From Chaetorhynchus papuensis (taxonomy: Eukaryota > Chordata > Aves > Passeriformes > Rhipiduridae): a stretch of 64,000 bases of DNA. Position numbers and translations under genes: made by a program. Below the pieces are notes generated by a model. It was not told the DNA's origin and ran no database searches. It was given only the letters and a program-made list of their open reading frames with translations. Below are positions 50,345-63,709 of the stretch, one piece after another (position 1 is the first letter of the stretch; each line of letters starts with the position of its first letter). The stretch spans positions 659,151-723,150 of the forward strand of contig VWYX01000397.1 of the NCBI GenBank assembly GCA_013396525.1, given 5' to 3'.

Positions 50345-53300
50345 CTTACTGTATTTTTAACTTGCATGTTATAGCCCAAGTAGCCTGCAATCCGTAAGTA
50401 AAACTCAAAATTACCTGAAGCTGATAAATTTAAGATAAGTAAATTGCCTTAATATAGGTATTAAACAACTTATGCATCCCCTTTATAAGAGCCTAATAAA
50501 GTTCAAATGTGATCTGAAAAGTCAAATTCAAAGCTGGTAGCAGAGAAATGTTGATGTTTGTGTCATGGCCTGGCACACAACTGAAAAAAGTGGGGGGAAA
50601 AAAAGTGGATAGTTCTGCACATCTGCAGGACTTTATAATCATTTCATAGGTATTTTGTCAAAACCAAGATCAGATCCTTTTGTCTGTGTAGTAATGTACT
50701 ACCTGAAAAATTAAGGTTAAAACAGCTTAAAACTGGCTCAGACAAGATACTGCCAGCATGAAGGGAGAGTTGCTAAACTACATTGACAGTTTCTCTGCTA
50801 AAACTCTGAAAGGCCAAAACATCCCAAAAGCAGTGAAAACAAGCGATTGATTTCTGCTTGAAATGTCTTTATGCTGTTTTGCAAGGGCTTGAATGAAAAG
50901 CTGTGCTTCCCTCCCAAAGTGCCATGGTAAGATAAATAATAAATAGACTGCAGCGTTTGAGTTCTACAACTGAAAAAGTTCAAGGGCAGAGAAAGAAAGT
51001 GAAAGAAAAGAACTGGTGATCAGGACGACACTATCCAGAAAAATGGAAAAGTAAAAATTTATGTAGGGAGCGTGTGGCTGGTTTCCTGTCATTCAGCCCC
51101 TGTATGAGCAGATCTTCCAAGAATATATCTACCTATTCTTTGCAATCTGACTTATCATGAGTACATCCCATCAGCATTTTCATAATTAGCATCTCACAAC
51201 ATCAGCCAGAGTCATTAGTGAGGTGTTGCACTGGGCTGTGAAAACTTTTGCTTCATGTAAAAGGGAACTTCAGATACACTTTTTATGGTGACTGATGAAT
51301 GCTAGTTCCCTAAACAGTGCTCATTTCTTCCAGGGTTAGGCTTGTGTGATGTTCTCGGAAACAGAGCTTGGGGTGAGGGGTGTTGGAATAGTTACAAAAT
51401 CAAAGGAGGGTTTAGCCACAGCTGCAGCTGCCGCATATTTGTGCTTCCTGTCAGCTGGGCTTTGGCTTCAATGGAAACACGATGATCAAACCTCACAGAA
51501 CAGCTCTTTAAACATAAATTGATACAACTCTGCTGTGCAATTCTACATTGTAAGGTGATCAATAACAGTGTTCTGTGAATGCATAGCAGTACACTGGGCC
51601 TTTTCTCCCATTACCTTAGAAACAGAGAGCAAAGCTCATAAGTTGTGCCATTTTCTTTCTGTGGGTTCACTCATTGTGTTGCTAATAAGTATTAAATCAG
51701 TAAAGCAGGAGATCATACTGGTATAATTTAAGATATAACGTTTGTTAGTAAACATCAGCAGGTTAGCCTTCTCGTCTCCTCACTTCTTCACATCTCCCCA
51801 GCACTTCAATGCAGCTTGGGAACCACAGATCCACAGCTCTTCAGTCAGGATTGTATTTTCATCATCTTCCTCCTGGAAGCACAGCTGTCTGTGGAGCAGA
51901 AGACAGAAACCTCCCTGCAGAGAAATGACACCTTCCAGACACAGAAAAGACAGACATTTACTCTCCTTTGGGTATATCTATCTTGTTATTTGAGTGTGGA
52001 TCAGTAGCAGTCCCTGAGTGCACCTCCCAGTCCTCCTTAATGGTCCTGCTTTGATTCCATTATGGAGGGGGCCCTGAACACACGAATTTGATTCCTTTTG
52101 CATAAAACTAAACTGGAAGGTGCAGTCCAGATGCCAATAGGTGTGGTGCTCCTGGCACCAACTGTAACCCGGCTGAAGGAAGGCATCCTCAAATGCATAT
52201 TAAAAGGATAAAAAGTCCTCAGAGCCAGCTGCTTTACAGATCTCCTCTTGCTCGCTGCAATGCCTGCTAATGTGAGCACAGGCTTTGTGGTGACCTTGCT
52301 TGACCTTGGCAATTTATTGCCAAGTTTTTATCTCTGCAGCTACAGATGTGACTTTGAGAAACTGTGGGCTCTGTGAAGTGAGCAGGTACACTGTGTCAAT
52401 TTGGGGCACACCTCCTATCAGCCAAGGAATATTCGGGTGATTCAAAGGGACAAAAGAGTGCTGGTTAATCGGCATCTCTCCCTCCTCTATGCACAATGCT
52501 GTCTTGAAGTGCTGGAACGGCGTAAGAGTGTTTTTCTAGCATTTTAAGAGATTTTGTCAGTTTTCCAGGTTGGACAAAACAAACTATATGTGGAAGGGGC
52601 AAGGGCCTGTAAATTATAACTTGCCCTTTACTGGTTTTTATAAAGCCAAAAAAAAGGGATGCTGTTTTTTTACTCACGGCCAACCCTGGCACTAAACAGT
52701 AAATCATAGAGAAACCACAGTTCCTTAAATACTGCTACAAGCCATTTTATAATGAAAAAATGCTGGTTGTTTTAAATAAAGGGCTCACTACTTCGTGCCT
52801 TACCATGCAGAGTTTAAAATAACACAACAGAGCTTGGCGTTTCACTTCAAAAGAAAATGTTGCTGTGCTGAAACCATAATTGGAATACTACCCAGAATAA
52901 ATTAGTATACCAAAGTTAGGAGCAATTGAAGGGTGGTGGAAAGATGCTGCAACAGAAGTTGCATGTCTCTGTGAATTAGAATGGTCGTTGTCACAGCTTT
53001 TATTTTAAGTGAAGCAGACTCTAAGCACTGGATTTTTAAGAAGAGTTTGGCAAGCTGTCGACATTTAGACCTCAAAATAGGCAGAACAGGTTTTCCAGAG
53101 AGCCTGAAAGGGGAAACTGCTGGATGCTGGGCTCTCTCAGGCATGAGGCTCCTCTAGACTTCACGGCATTTGGAGACATTAGTAAAAAATTAGAAGACGT
53201 ACCCTAGTCTGAGAACTTACCTAAACTTCCAGCTGTCTTTCCTCAGTTTCCTAGTACCTACTCTTCTAAGTTCAGCTTTTCTGAAGTAGTCTGTGTATTA

Positions 53301-54075
53301 ATACATAAAACATACAGTAGCTGGATGAACAAACAATAGTTAGTAGATCACAGCCTGGATCTAGCCAGGACATTGATAAGGGCAGCACAGTATTTCCACA
53401 ATCAGCATTTTTTTTTCCTCGATGAGACTCGCCTTTTGTATCTTACGAGTCAACAAATTTATAAATAAGTCTTTGAGCCTACACATGAGAAGAACCTATT
53501 TTTATATCTTCATATTAAATTCCTCCTAATTGCATATTATATTTCCTTTTCTAATTGCATTTTTATAATGCTAAAAAGATTACCTATTTTTTAGCAGAGC
53601 TCTTGCTGTATCTCATTAGTTAGATAGCTGAAGTTGATAATAAGACATTTGAAATAGCAACATCATGCTGCTGTAGTGCTGGATTACTTTATTTCTCTGT
53701 CCTAGTGGAAAAATGCCTTTTTAATATAAGAAATGTATGTTCATTTGTCTAACCATAAAAATAAGAACTTTTTGAACCAAAACTAAAAATTAGTTTATTA
53801 ATAACTTATCTCACTTCTAATCCTTTATTGGGAAGGCATCTCGTGCATCATTCCTCCCAGACAGCATAAATTAACAGGAGCCTTTTTCTCTTTTTCTCAC
53901 AATAGTCCATAGAAAATGGAAGCAAATCAGCTGTGCTGTTTTTTTCTTAGATGTCTAAAAGCATATGATAGAATTATATGGGATTTTTAGTTATGTATCA
54001 CAGGTATTTGTAAACAGCTTTTCAACTCAGCATCTAAATGCTAAAGGGAAACAGATGTTTTTTTCAAAGGGATAG
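50345..54075. other. Gene-free stretch between two family A LTRs
   Basis: No recognisable exon. Two adjoining minus-strand frames at 52,496-52,037 have a balanced composition but no known domain. A perfect 8-bp inverted repeat CTTGGCAA/TTGCCAAG (52,305-52,324, loop TTTA) lies at their border. Confidence 0.5.
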
Positions 54076-54080
54076 TTGTA

Positions 54081-55385
54081 TGTGCTAGTTTAAAAACAGT
54101 CTAGTTTTTAGTGGGCTGGAGAAAAGCTGCTCGATACTTCTGTGTCCGGCACAGAGCCAATCGCTGAAGGCTCTGACGATGGGCAGGTTACTGGCCCAAT
54201 TGGACAAATTGGTAACGCCTCTGTGATGGCATATATAAGAAAGGAAAAACCCTAACAAGTTCTTTTTCTTCTCCCCAGGGCTGGAGAGGCTGCCCCTGTT
54301 CCCATCCCAGTGGGGGCCACCAAGGGCCGTGTGGCCGGGACCCTCCCAAGGCCGGGACCGTGTGGCCGGGACCCTCCTGAGGCTGGAGCTGCCTGTGCAG
54401 TGCTGGCAGGGACCACATGGACAGCAGCAAGAGACATGGAGAGCAATTCCCCAATGCGGAGCCTGGACGAGATCAACCTCTCAACTACAACTTACAGACA
54501 CCAACTTTCTTCCAAGTGAGAGGAAAAGGAAAAGTGAGGACACATGAGGAAAACCAACATGGCGGCACTGAGGTGAGTGAAAAAAAGAAGAGGGAGGAGG
54601 TGCTCCAAGTGCCAGAGCTGTGAGCCGTGGTGAGGACTATAATCCAATAAACTGCTTCTCTGTCATTCATGTGGAGCGTGAGGGGGTGCAGAGATCCACG
54701 CGCAGCCCATGAAGAAAAGTACTCACGCTGGAGCTGGATGCTGAAAAGGTGTAATCTAGTGAGGAACTCAAACAGAGGGAGAGGACCCTTGCTTCCAGAG
54801 ATAGAGAGCCTTCACTTCCGAACTAGAACAGCTCATCCTTAAAAGACTAAACCCCATGAACTAAAATGACCCACGCTGGGCAGTTGTGAGAAGACTGTTT
54901 GGCCTGTGGGAGGGATTCACACTGCATCAGGTTCGGGCGGGACTGCTGCTTGTGAAAGTTAAAACCACGCTTGAAAAGTTCGCAGAGAACTATCTCCCAT
55001 GGGAAGGATCCCACAGCACAGCAGAAGAAACTCTTTTCCTTAAGCATACTAAAGATTTTTAAGAAGTGAAATACTGACCAAAGCCCCATGTTTTGTTTCC
55101 TTGCACGGTTGGTGGAAAGAGGGAGGGACTGGGAAGGAAAGGTGTTATGAAGATTTGCTTTGGTTCTCATTACCCTTTGTACTTTTAATTCTGTTAATAA
55201 TAAACCTTTATACTGTTGTAAGTTTTGAGCCTGTTTTGCCTTAAAGTGTTTTTTCCCCTAATCCTTGTCTCAGCTCATGGAGCTTTTGTTTTAATTCCCC
55301 CTCTTATGCTCAGCTATTGCAGAGGAAAATAAGTAGATGGTTTTTTTGTGGGTGCCTGGTGCTTAGCCAGCTTCAAACCCCAACC
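54081..55385 (+). mobile_element. Avian ERVL-type solo LTR, family A, plus orientation
   Basis: 1,305 bp flanked by the 5-bp direct repeat TTGTA (54,076-54,080 and 55,386-55,390), a good target-site duplication. It starts TGTGCTAG, has a GGTAACGCCTCTGTGATGGC block followed by a TATA-like CATATATAAG (about 54,230), AATAAA signals (54,646-54,651 and 55,199-55,204) and near the end GGTGCCTGGTGCTTAGCCAG, the typical 3' end of this LTR type. The expected terminal CA is degraded to CC. A 31-bp spaced duplicate of CGTGTGGCCGGGACCCTCC lies at 54,328 and 54,359. No internal viral genes adjoin. The short frames inside are not host genes. Confidence 0.85.
54328..54377 (+). repeat. 31-bp-period duplication inside the LTR
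   Basis: CGTGTGGCCGGGACCCTCC occurs at 54,328-54,346 and again at 54,359-54,377. It is GC-rich and CpG-containing and lies just after the TATA-like box, where the LTR's transcript would begin. Confidence 0.85.
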
Positions 55386-55390
55386 TTGTA

Positions 55391-58300
55391 TCATCTTTTC
55401 CAAAAACACAAAGCCAAGTCCATGTAAGTGTTGGTTGGGGGAAGACTTTTCAAACTGAAACCTTTTAATCTTACAATAGCATAGAAAAAAAACCCTGCCA
55501 CCAGGACAGTGATATTTTACAAGAGTTTATTGCCTACAGGAGTCAGTCTGCAAATAATGAACATGTACAGCAATAGTTTTCTAATAAAATACATGCTCAA
55601 CTGCACTTGTGCTGTTCATCATCACTAGACTACACTGTTCCTCACAGTTCAGCGTCTTTTGTTTCAACTGTACACTAAAATAAATCAGAGGTGTGACAAA
55701 TTGGGTTGTCTGAACCTGTGGCTCTGGTAAACATCAGCTATGGTGCTTCTCGCCGTGCCAGCTGTGCCATGGCCAGTGTCTCAGATTAGTAGGGAGGTCT
55801 GCTAAGCTCCCTGCTGAGGAGCTTTCAGACTCCTCCCAACTCCAAAAATGAAGTCCTGCATGACAGACGAGGTTTTCTTTTTCTTCCTGGCCCACTGTCT
55901 GCCTTGCAGAAAGGGTTTTCAGGAAGGCAGTGAAGGATGTGGCTTTGACAGCTCCAGGTACTGCAGGTTCCCGGAAGGCAAATGTAAGTTGGATTTTGAT
56001 CCTGCCTAGTGGTGCACAGTGAAAGAAGAAGGATACCAAATCCACCTCTGAGACATGCACATTGATTTGTCCTTTTTGGTTTTCTTGGTAGCAAACCTGT
56101 CCTTTTCACAATCATGAGTGGGTGAGCACCATGACCTCAAAATATGGTTCTTGTCCTGGAAGAGGAAGTGAAGACTTGGATAAAAAAACCCATCCTGATG
56201 GTGTGGGAGACTCCTGTCTGTTGAGGCTGTGAAAAGTGCATGTGCAGTCTGGAGGGAAAATTCAAAGTGCCTTGTTTCTTTGTGTGAGAAGAGTGTAACA
56301 TTTTATCCTCAGTTACACTGACCGGATTTGGCTCTGTGCTCATCCAGCAGCAGCTGTGCCAGAGAAAATGTGTTATTGTTCAGCATAAGGAGACTTTAAC
56401 AGCCCTTCCACCGTTTGTTCCCAGGGATAGATTCTTGCTAGAAGTGGGTATAATGTGAAAAGTTGGTTTGTATAGGAAGCTATTTCAAGCAAGAGCCTTT
56501 TTCCCCAGCAGAGCATGCCAGGTGCATCTCTAGGGGCACTGGCACCAGTACACCTGGTACATCCATCTGGAAAACATTCTTTCCTGCATGCTAAAATGTA
56601 TTTCAAAATAATGTACATAAGTAATATAGATGTTGCACATTTCAAACACCTCAAGTGACAGAGAGAAAAATGGAATTGAGAGACTGTGATATATGTCCTC
56701 TCGCTCAATTTAAATCATTATGCTGAATAAACAGAAACATTTTTTATTCCAAGAACGGAGCCTTAAAAGCAGATTACTACCACCATTACTACAAATTCAC
56801 TTAAACATTCTTCTAGAAATTAGTTATCTCAGTGATACTGGTTACTAATCAATACAAGATTTAAAAAATGTCGCATAAAATTCAACTCAACTATCAAAAG
56901 CATCTTATTTCTCACTTCCCATCAGCCTTCATGTGAAAGTTCATTGTGTGCAGATTGAAATTCAGAACAAGTTCTCTTTCCTTTGGTAGCAATCCTATTG
57001 TCAAGCTCCACAAGACATTCAGAATCATGTTGTGTTATTCCAGAAGGAATATAAATATCCAGAGCTGTGTCAACAGTAAGTCCACTACAGACCATGAGAG
57101 TAGGCACAGAAAGTGCTTTGGTAAAATATGTCTTATTAGAGCAATCTGCACTTTTTGTGGCTCTGATGCAATTTCATTTCTGTCTTTGTAAAAGGAAGAA
57201 GTGCAGCAAGTTCAGGGTCTTGTGAACTAAAACTCCTTTCATCATCTGAAGCATCAGCATAGCATGCATGGCTTGATGAAGAACAAAGGGATTAATGATA
57301 TTGTGAAAGTTAACTATGACTCACGTCGGTATCCACAACATCATGTCTTTTGGGGAGGGAGGAAATAATCAAATATAAATACCATTTCATGGCATCTTTT
57401 GGGGCTGCCCAATAGTCATGTAATTTCTCTCTGTGTAAGATGGAGTGCATCTCTCTTAATAGTTTTAGCTGGTGCTTTCATATTGATTGATATATTTCAG
57501 ACAATTTGGCTTGCTCCCTACTTACAAGCAATTAGTGCCACTTCCCGACACAAGACACATATCCTCGGGCAGGGAGAAGGACTTACTTGAACCTTACAAG
57601 CTCAGAAGCATCCTGTGATGCAGAAAAAAGTTCCACATTTAAAAACTGTGTAATTGAGACTGTACTGCAATACCTACTGAATCTGCACCCTAATGCTGTC
57701 CGTATTTTTCACAAAACAATCCCAACCATTAAATACAGAGCAATGCTGTTTCAAGAGCATATGCAAGTGCTCTATGTTGGATGTGTTTACACCAGCTATG
57801 TGCCTCTGAAAAGGAAAAGGTAGCCCTCCTCCACACTCCAGCTGAGAAACTGGGATGTGTTAGGAGACAACAAGGACTCCAGGTATTTAGGTAGCTTGGC
57901 AATGAGGTTTCATCCCTATAGCAGAGTGATCTGTGCCCATGCCAGATGGGAGAGGAGCCCAAAGGGGGAAAGCCCTGCAGCCTGCTGATGGCCTGGGAAG
58001 TCTGGAGAACAGTTTCTGCCCACTGCAACCCAGCAAAGTTGTGGTGGGAGTATCCCACAGAAGCAGCTCAGTCTTTAAACAGAAAGAACTTTAATCTGTC
58101 AGAAACAGGTGGTCTTCAAACAAAATAATGTTCATTGCAATATATCCATCTAGGGAAAGAGACACAACATTTCTTGAGAGGAAGCTGGGACAGGAGACGC
58201 TGATGTCTACAAACAAACCATGTAATTACAGTGAGCCAAGAGATCTGCTCTATCTGCAAACATTTCTATTCATCTCCTATCTTTCCAAGTAAAAATTTCA

Positions 58301-61060
58301 CTATTCATATGAAGGGACTACTTATTAAATCACTGTGTCAAAAAGATTGAAGCTGGATTCAGACCTTTATTACAGTTGTATAAGCGATGGAAATGCTTTG
58401 TACAGCTACCTTTAAAAAATAAAGAAGGCAAGCCATTGTGAAATCATCCTAATTCACTACAAAACCATTATTATGCACAAACCAAAAGTGCCATTTTTCC
58501 AGGTACACCCTATTTAAGGTGCATCAGCTGTCACTTGTCACACAGAGTGACAGCTCACCCAATAGGTCTTGTTCTTACCTTGAAAACATCAAGACATCAG
58601 AACAGACATCACACAGACAGAAGCACATGGAACAAAATAGCTGATGCTCTGGACAATCTAAATCCCTAATAGTCTCATATTTCTGGGCACAAATGTAATC
58701 ATATTAGACAAGTTCCTCTGGAAATGTATTCATTTGGCTTTATTATCTACCAAAGGAGATTTCACAAGGTTCTGGAAATCAAATAAACCTCCCATTTATA
58801 AGTCACGGCTTGCAAATGCTCAGAAATGTGCTCCATTGGAAAAAGGATATTACAATGTTAATGGATAAATACTGAGCTTCCATGAGTGTCAGAAGTTCTT
58901 TGGAGAGAAGAAGTATCTGTGGAGAAACAAGATAAGAATATATCATAATTTAAGCATGCCATTATTCTAGACCATAATATGTCACTAACCTTAATGTGCA
59001 TAAGTTGCCACCTTGTCTAATTCTTCTTTTATATGCCACAATCACTGCTTATGCTAAAAAAAAATATACAGTTCCTCTTTCTCCTCCTTGACAGATCGGC
59101 TTTTCTAAGTATATTGTTACATATTAACATAATGATATTGTAATTGCTTTTGTGCTTATAAGCATTATCTATAACGTGGATCAAGAACAATGTAATCTGT
59201 CTGTGTTGTGTAAACATTAAAATAACTAAGAAAATTAAGTTTGGGCTGTTTGGTAATGATACAAGCATGAGAAATAGAGCTGTTCATAACAATGCATATG
59301 GCTATGCTTGAGAAGGCTAATGGTATAATGACAGAAATCAATGTACAGCATGATGAAAATGGTTAATAAACTTTGAAAAGTTATGCAAAACCAGAATATG
59401 AGAACAACAGAAGGCTGGAGAAAAATAGACTGAGAAATGCAATGAAATATAACAATAGAGACAAGCTTATGTAATTCTGAATTACATACTGTCACAGCAC
59501 AGGGAAGTAATAGTCCCTTTCTAAATGACTTCAGCGGGCTGACAAACTGTATGCTGCATCCACTTGTGTGCTGCTGCAGCAAAAATTAAAACAAAATAAA
59601 ACTGACATTACAGAAGCCCTTGACAAAAATGTTTGAGAATATTTTACCATCTAATATACTACTAAAACCAGTCATTGGGGACAATTAAACACAGCGTAAA
59701 ACATGTCATTCTTTAATCTGCTTTTGCATTTTGATTAAGAATTGCAGATAACAATGTGAAGGGTATTCTCAAAGCAAAGGGTATAATTGGCAAGAGCCCT
59801 AGTACTCATTAACTGAAGATTAAACTTAAAGCAAACTGAATACCCATCTGATGAAGAATACAGAGAGCTGTTGGAGCAAAGGAGATCAAGTTCAATGAAA
59901 TAAATTATATTTTTGCCTTTGAGGATGCCAAAAGCTAAAAGCAGGGTTGAAAATTTGTCGTGCTTTTATGAACGCAGTGGAAAACCGGCAGAACAGAGTA
60001 AGGTGTGACCTTCCTGGTACGCCCAGGCACACACAGGTTACTGTGCTGGGAATTAGCTGCAGTTTAAATACAGTTCACTAACAAAGAACCAAAACAGTCT
60101 GATCAATAAGTGACAAAAGCATTTATCAGCATCTGGAAATCACTCTTACTGATCAGCAGTTAGTCTGAAAGTATTTGAAGAAGGAGAGATGTCAACAGAT
60201 TAGAAGAAACTGAGAAAAGGGTAACAAACTGATTAATGTACTAAAGAATTGATTAATTAGGAAAGATAAAAGATGTGAAGGTGCTAAGTGACAGCTCATA
60301 TTTTATTATATAAGCCAAAAAGGAAGAAAAATTGTTTGGAATGGATGAATGAGAACAAGTGATATGGGCAAACAAATTTGTGCCAACCCTGAGAATGTTT
60401 GGAAGCTTCCCCTACTGTTCCCGCCACCACTCTGAATAAAAGTCAACAGAAGGTGTCAGAGTTGGGAGGAACCAAAGTGTGCTGGAGAAGTATGTGTTTG
60501 AAAAGTAAGGATTTTGTTTTGCAATGGCTACAGAATCCTTTGTGTCCCATGGTTGCTGCCAGAAAAAGAAATCTCTCGGTGTCCTGGTTTTCCCAGCAGT
60601 AAAGTGGGCTCAGTAATATTTCTTGACTCATGGGGATATTGTGACAGGAAATTCAATGAGAAGAAATATATATTCAACTTGGTTCTTAAAAATCATCTTA
60701 TTGACCCAAATGGGCTTTTAGTCATGCTTTTTGACTGAATAAAAATATTCTGGGAAAGAAGAGGCAAAACAACTTCAAGAAGAGAAACAGATCTTGCACC
60801 ATGGTGAATGGAGAAGGGAAAAGCATGAAACCTAGGGAAACATCTGAAAAATTGAAGATTAAAATAAAAGGAGGGGAATAGAGAAGAACTACAGGAGTGG
60901 GGTAGAAAATGCAAAACAGAGTGGCATAGCACAAGGGAAAGAGTTCTCAGCTTCCCAATAACAACTCGCCTGAGCACGTTGCTGCCTCAAAAATTGGTGA
61001 GGCATTGAGGCAGCTTTCTGCACTGGAGAAGGACACAGCTGAGCAGGGCAGCAGGGTGCT
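55391..61060. other. Gene-free stretch
   Basis: No recognisable exon or known repeat. Contains a perfect hairpin at 58,526-58,555. Short frames at 55.7-56.3 kb and 57.4-58.1 kb show no domain. Confidence 0.5.
58526..58555. repeat. Perfect 10-bp hairpin
   Basis: AGCTGTCACT and its complement AGTGACAGCT separated by a 10-nt loop TGTCACACAG. No poly-T tail or other RNA-gene mark follows. It may be a chance palindrome. Confidence 0.7.
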
Positions 61061-61089
61061 GGGGTGCAGTAAAATGGCCACTGCACCAC

Positions 61090-61607
61090 TGTGTGTGTTG
61101 CTTGCCCCAGAGCCTTGATGAAGCTACACTGGCAGGGAGAGGGCACAAGTAGTAGTCAGACTTCTCTTGATGCCTTAGGATTTTAGCTTTTATATTTTTC
61201 ATATCCTGCAATGCTTTAGTGTGTAACTCTAAGACTCCATGTAGCATGTTAGGTACTGTTCTCCCATTGTGGTCAGACACACAAATCCTCTTGGGACCTG
61301 AATCTTCAAGGACACCTTACTATCTCAGGCCCCGAAATGTGCAAACAAAGCCTCTATAGGTGGGGAACAAACTTGGGGCAATGACTTCATTTTCTGAAAT
61401 TGTAATTGGAGAATTAATCCAGATATGCAAATGGACCAAACTTATAAAAGTATGAAAAACTCGTGACCCGTTGTCCATGTTGGGTGTAGCCTCTCTGAGG
61501 GCTTTGACTGCCCAAAGTGTACCTGAAGGCACTTCAATAAATATAACCACTTTTATCCTCTTAATTTTGTCTAGCCTCTGTTTTTAGGTAGCCCCATCAA
61601 GGCATCA
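61090..61607 (+). mobile_element. Avian ERV LTR, family B, plus orientation
   Basis: It shares with the LTR at 46.75-47.26 kb the blocks CTTTTATATTTTTCATATCC, TTAGTGTGTAACTCTAAG, TTCAAGGACACC, AATTGGAGAATTAATCC, ATATGCAAATGGACCAAAC, AAACTCGTGACCCGTTGTCC, CAATAAATAT (polyadenylation signal) and the end TCAAGGCATCA. It is more diverged than the copy at 46.75 kb. The 3' end is set by the terminal CA at 61,607. The 5' end is approximate and no target-site repeat was recognised. No viral genes adjoin. Confidence 0.7.
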
Positions 61608-61611
61608 CTCT

Positions 61612-62405
61612 TTCCCTTCTCTCAGGGGCAGCAGCATCAAGCCCAGCTTTACTGAGCTCTTGCCCTCCCCTCACTCTGTCCTCGTTACTGTGACAGCAAA
61701 TTCAGTTTGGCCTAAACTGGCTTTTTTTCCCCTAGCTTTGAATGGGGTTAGACACTTGGATCACTTGATCAAGCTTCTGCACCAAAAGTTAGACATGTGA
61801 AACTTTGACAGAGGACAAGTATTGATCTGAGAATGGTGCCACATATTAAGTCCTGGATGGAAAGGAGCAAGAGAGTGCTATGCTAAACACTCCTTCTGTT
61901 CAGCCTTCCAGGCAAGAAAACCTCTCCACAGTTATGTTTGCATGATAAGTGTGGCAAGAACAACCTGTGCAGGCTCTGCTGGATAGACTCCCAAATCTGA
62001 CATCATTTGAAATCCTGGGCCATGCATCTGATTGCTGAAGAACTCAGGAATAACACAGAAGAAATTCTGTGGTGCTGAAAAAAATTTTAATTAAATACAA
62101 AGTTTAATAGCTAATGAACTATGTATGAAGCTAAATTATATAGCCAGTACCACCTGGTTCTTTGCTGGTGTTGTACTCATTTTATTTTATCAGAATACAG
62201 TGGGACTATATACTGAAAGTCCTTATTTGTGTTATCCAAGTTGCAAATACTGAAGGTGGCAGATTTAGGTGTCATTTGAATGTCATTTTGTCCCCTAATA
62301 GAGACTGATAAATAAGTTCAACTGTTGGATAAACTGAGTATTTATGGTCAAGTAACAAAAATGAAATAGTTTGTATGAGAGAACTCCTGAGTCTTTTGTT
62401 GACGC
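61612..62405. other. Gene-free stretch
   Basis: AT-rich after about 62,070. Nothing recognised. Confidence 0.5.
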
Positions 62406-62409
62406 TGAT

Positions 62410-62712
62410 TCTAGATTTCATTAGACATCATCTTTGATTTAAAACCAGAGGCAATGAGCACAAAGTGAAACACAGGAGGTTTTTTCTGAACATCAGGAGA
62501 TACATTTTCACTGTGAGGGTGACCAAGCACTGGCACAGGTTGCCTAGGGAGGTTTTGGAGTGTCCATCCTTGGAGATGGTAAAAAACCATTTGGACACAA
62601 TTCTCAGCAATTGGCTCAGGGTGGCCCTGCTTGAACACAGTAAGTTGGACCAGATGACCTTTAGAAGTCCCTTTCAGCCTCAACATTTTTGTGTTTCTTT
62701 GATTCTGTGAAC
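62410..62712 (+). mobile_element. CR1 LINE 3' end fragment
   Basis: AAACACAGGAGGTTTTTTCT, GGCACAGGTTGCCTAGGGAG, GGAGTGTCCATCCTTGGAGA, TTGGACCAGATGACCTTTAG and the tail TTTGATTCTGTGA. This is the full known order of the CR1 3' end, about 300 bp, plus orientation. Confidence 0.92.
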
Positions 62713-63709
62713 ACTGTTCCAGTTTATCCTCTTAATATTTTTGATGTTCTCTTTACAACTGCAGAAGTTGGGAAGGGATTTTTTTTTCGGGTAAGAAGGT
62801 AAGTTGAGTTTAATAAGTACAATTCTCTGGCAAAATACCTGGCAAGAGCAGGATTCCACTGTCTGATGCATAAGGCCACAGGGGGCTCCAAATAATGCTT
62901 TGATGGTTTCACTAAATTATAGATCTCTGCTCTCCAAGACAAAATAAAACTGTGCTTTCACAATTAAGTGTATCTGTATTGTATCCAGATCTCTGGCAAA
63001 TGAAATCTCTCTCACTGGTCTGGCAGCTTCTCTCTGTTCTTTCATATTCCCTGCTTCCCTTTGGTTGTACATCTTCATTTCTAGAACTACTGGGGAAAAA
63101 TAAGGGGGGATGGGGGCAGAAATTGTGTGTGCATCAGCAGGGGACTTAAAAACTGCTGGTGGTGTTCAAGAGCTCACCAAGGATGACAATTTTCAGCAAT
63201 CTGTATAGCTTCCTACTTTCACAGAAGAGCAGTTGGAGGTGAGCAGAAGTGAAATTGTTGGATAATTGCAATAAAGTTACATTTACTTGACAAAGATGGA
63301 AGTTACCAAATGTGGCAGAGTTTAGTGTGATCCCAAAGACATACAAGAGCTGTCATTTTGTTGGTGTGGCATTCCCTCTGTCTGCAACAATTTGCTCCAC
63401 AGAAGCAGCTTGCTCAAGTTCTTTCTGAATTCTTTTGCTTTTAAAGCTGGCAGGAAAGTGTTTAAGTTGTTTTTTTTTTTTAATACATGTATCAGGGAAC
63501 AGAATAGAAATGAATACCCAGCTGGCGTAGTGTGAATTTGCCAATCAAGCATGACTGTATCACTCACTTTAAGCTAGCTAGAGATGCTTCCAGACAGATA
63601 GCACTGCTCAGACGTGGCTTTTCTAGATAAAAAATGGCATGTCATTCAACGCAGGAGTCAAAAAATAACAACAAAAAAAAGCCAAAACCAAACCCCATAC
63701 AATTTACTT
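62713..63709. other. Stretch between two CR1 fragments
   Basis: Nothing recognised. Includes a 13-T run near 63,469-63,481. Confidence 0.5.

Noticed and set aside
47258..54080. Provirus between the LTRs
   Set aside because: The flanking LTRs belong to different families or opposite orientations and no gag, pol or env similarity lies between them.
54310..54623. Three overlapping plus-strand frames of about 70 codons
   Set aside because: They lie in the LTR and come from its GC-rich leader.
46753..61607. Recent large palindrome
   Set aside because: Inverted LTR pairs are clearly diverged, spacing is unequal, and family A copies have separate target-site repeats.
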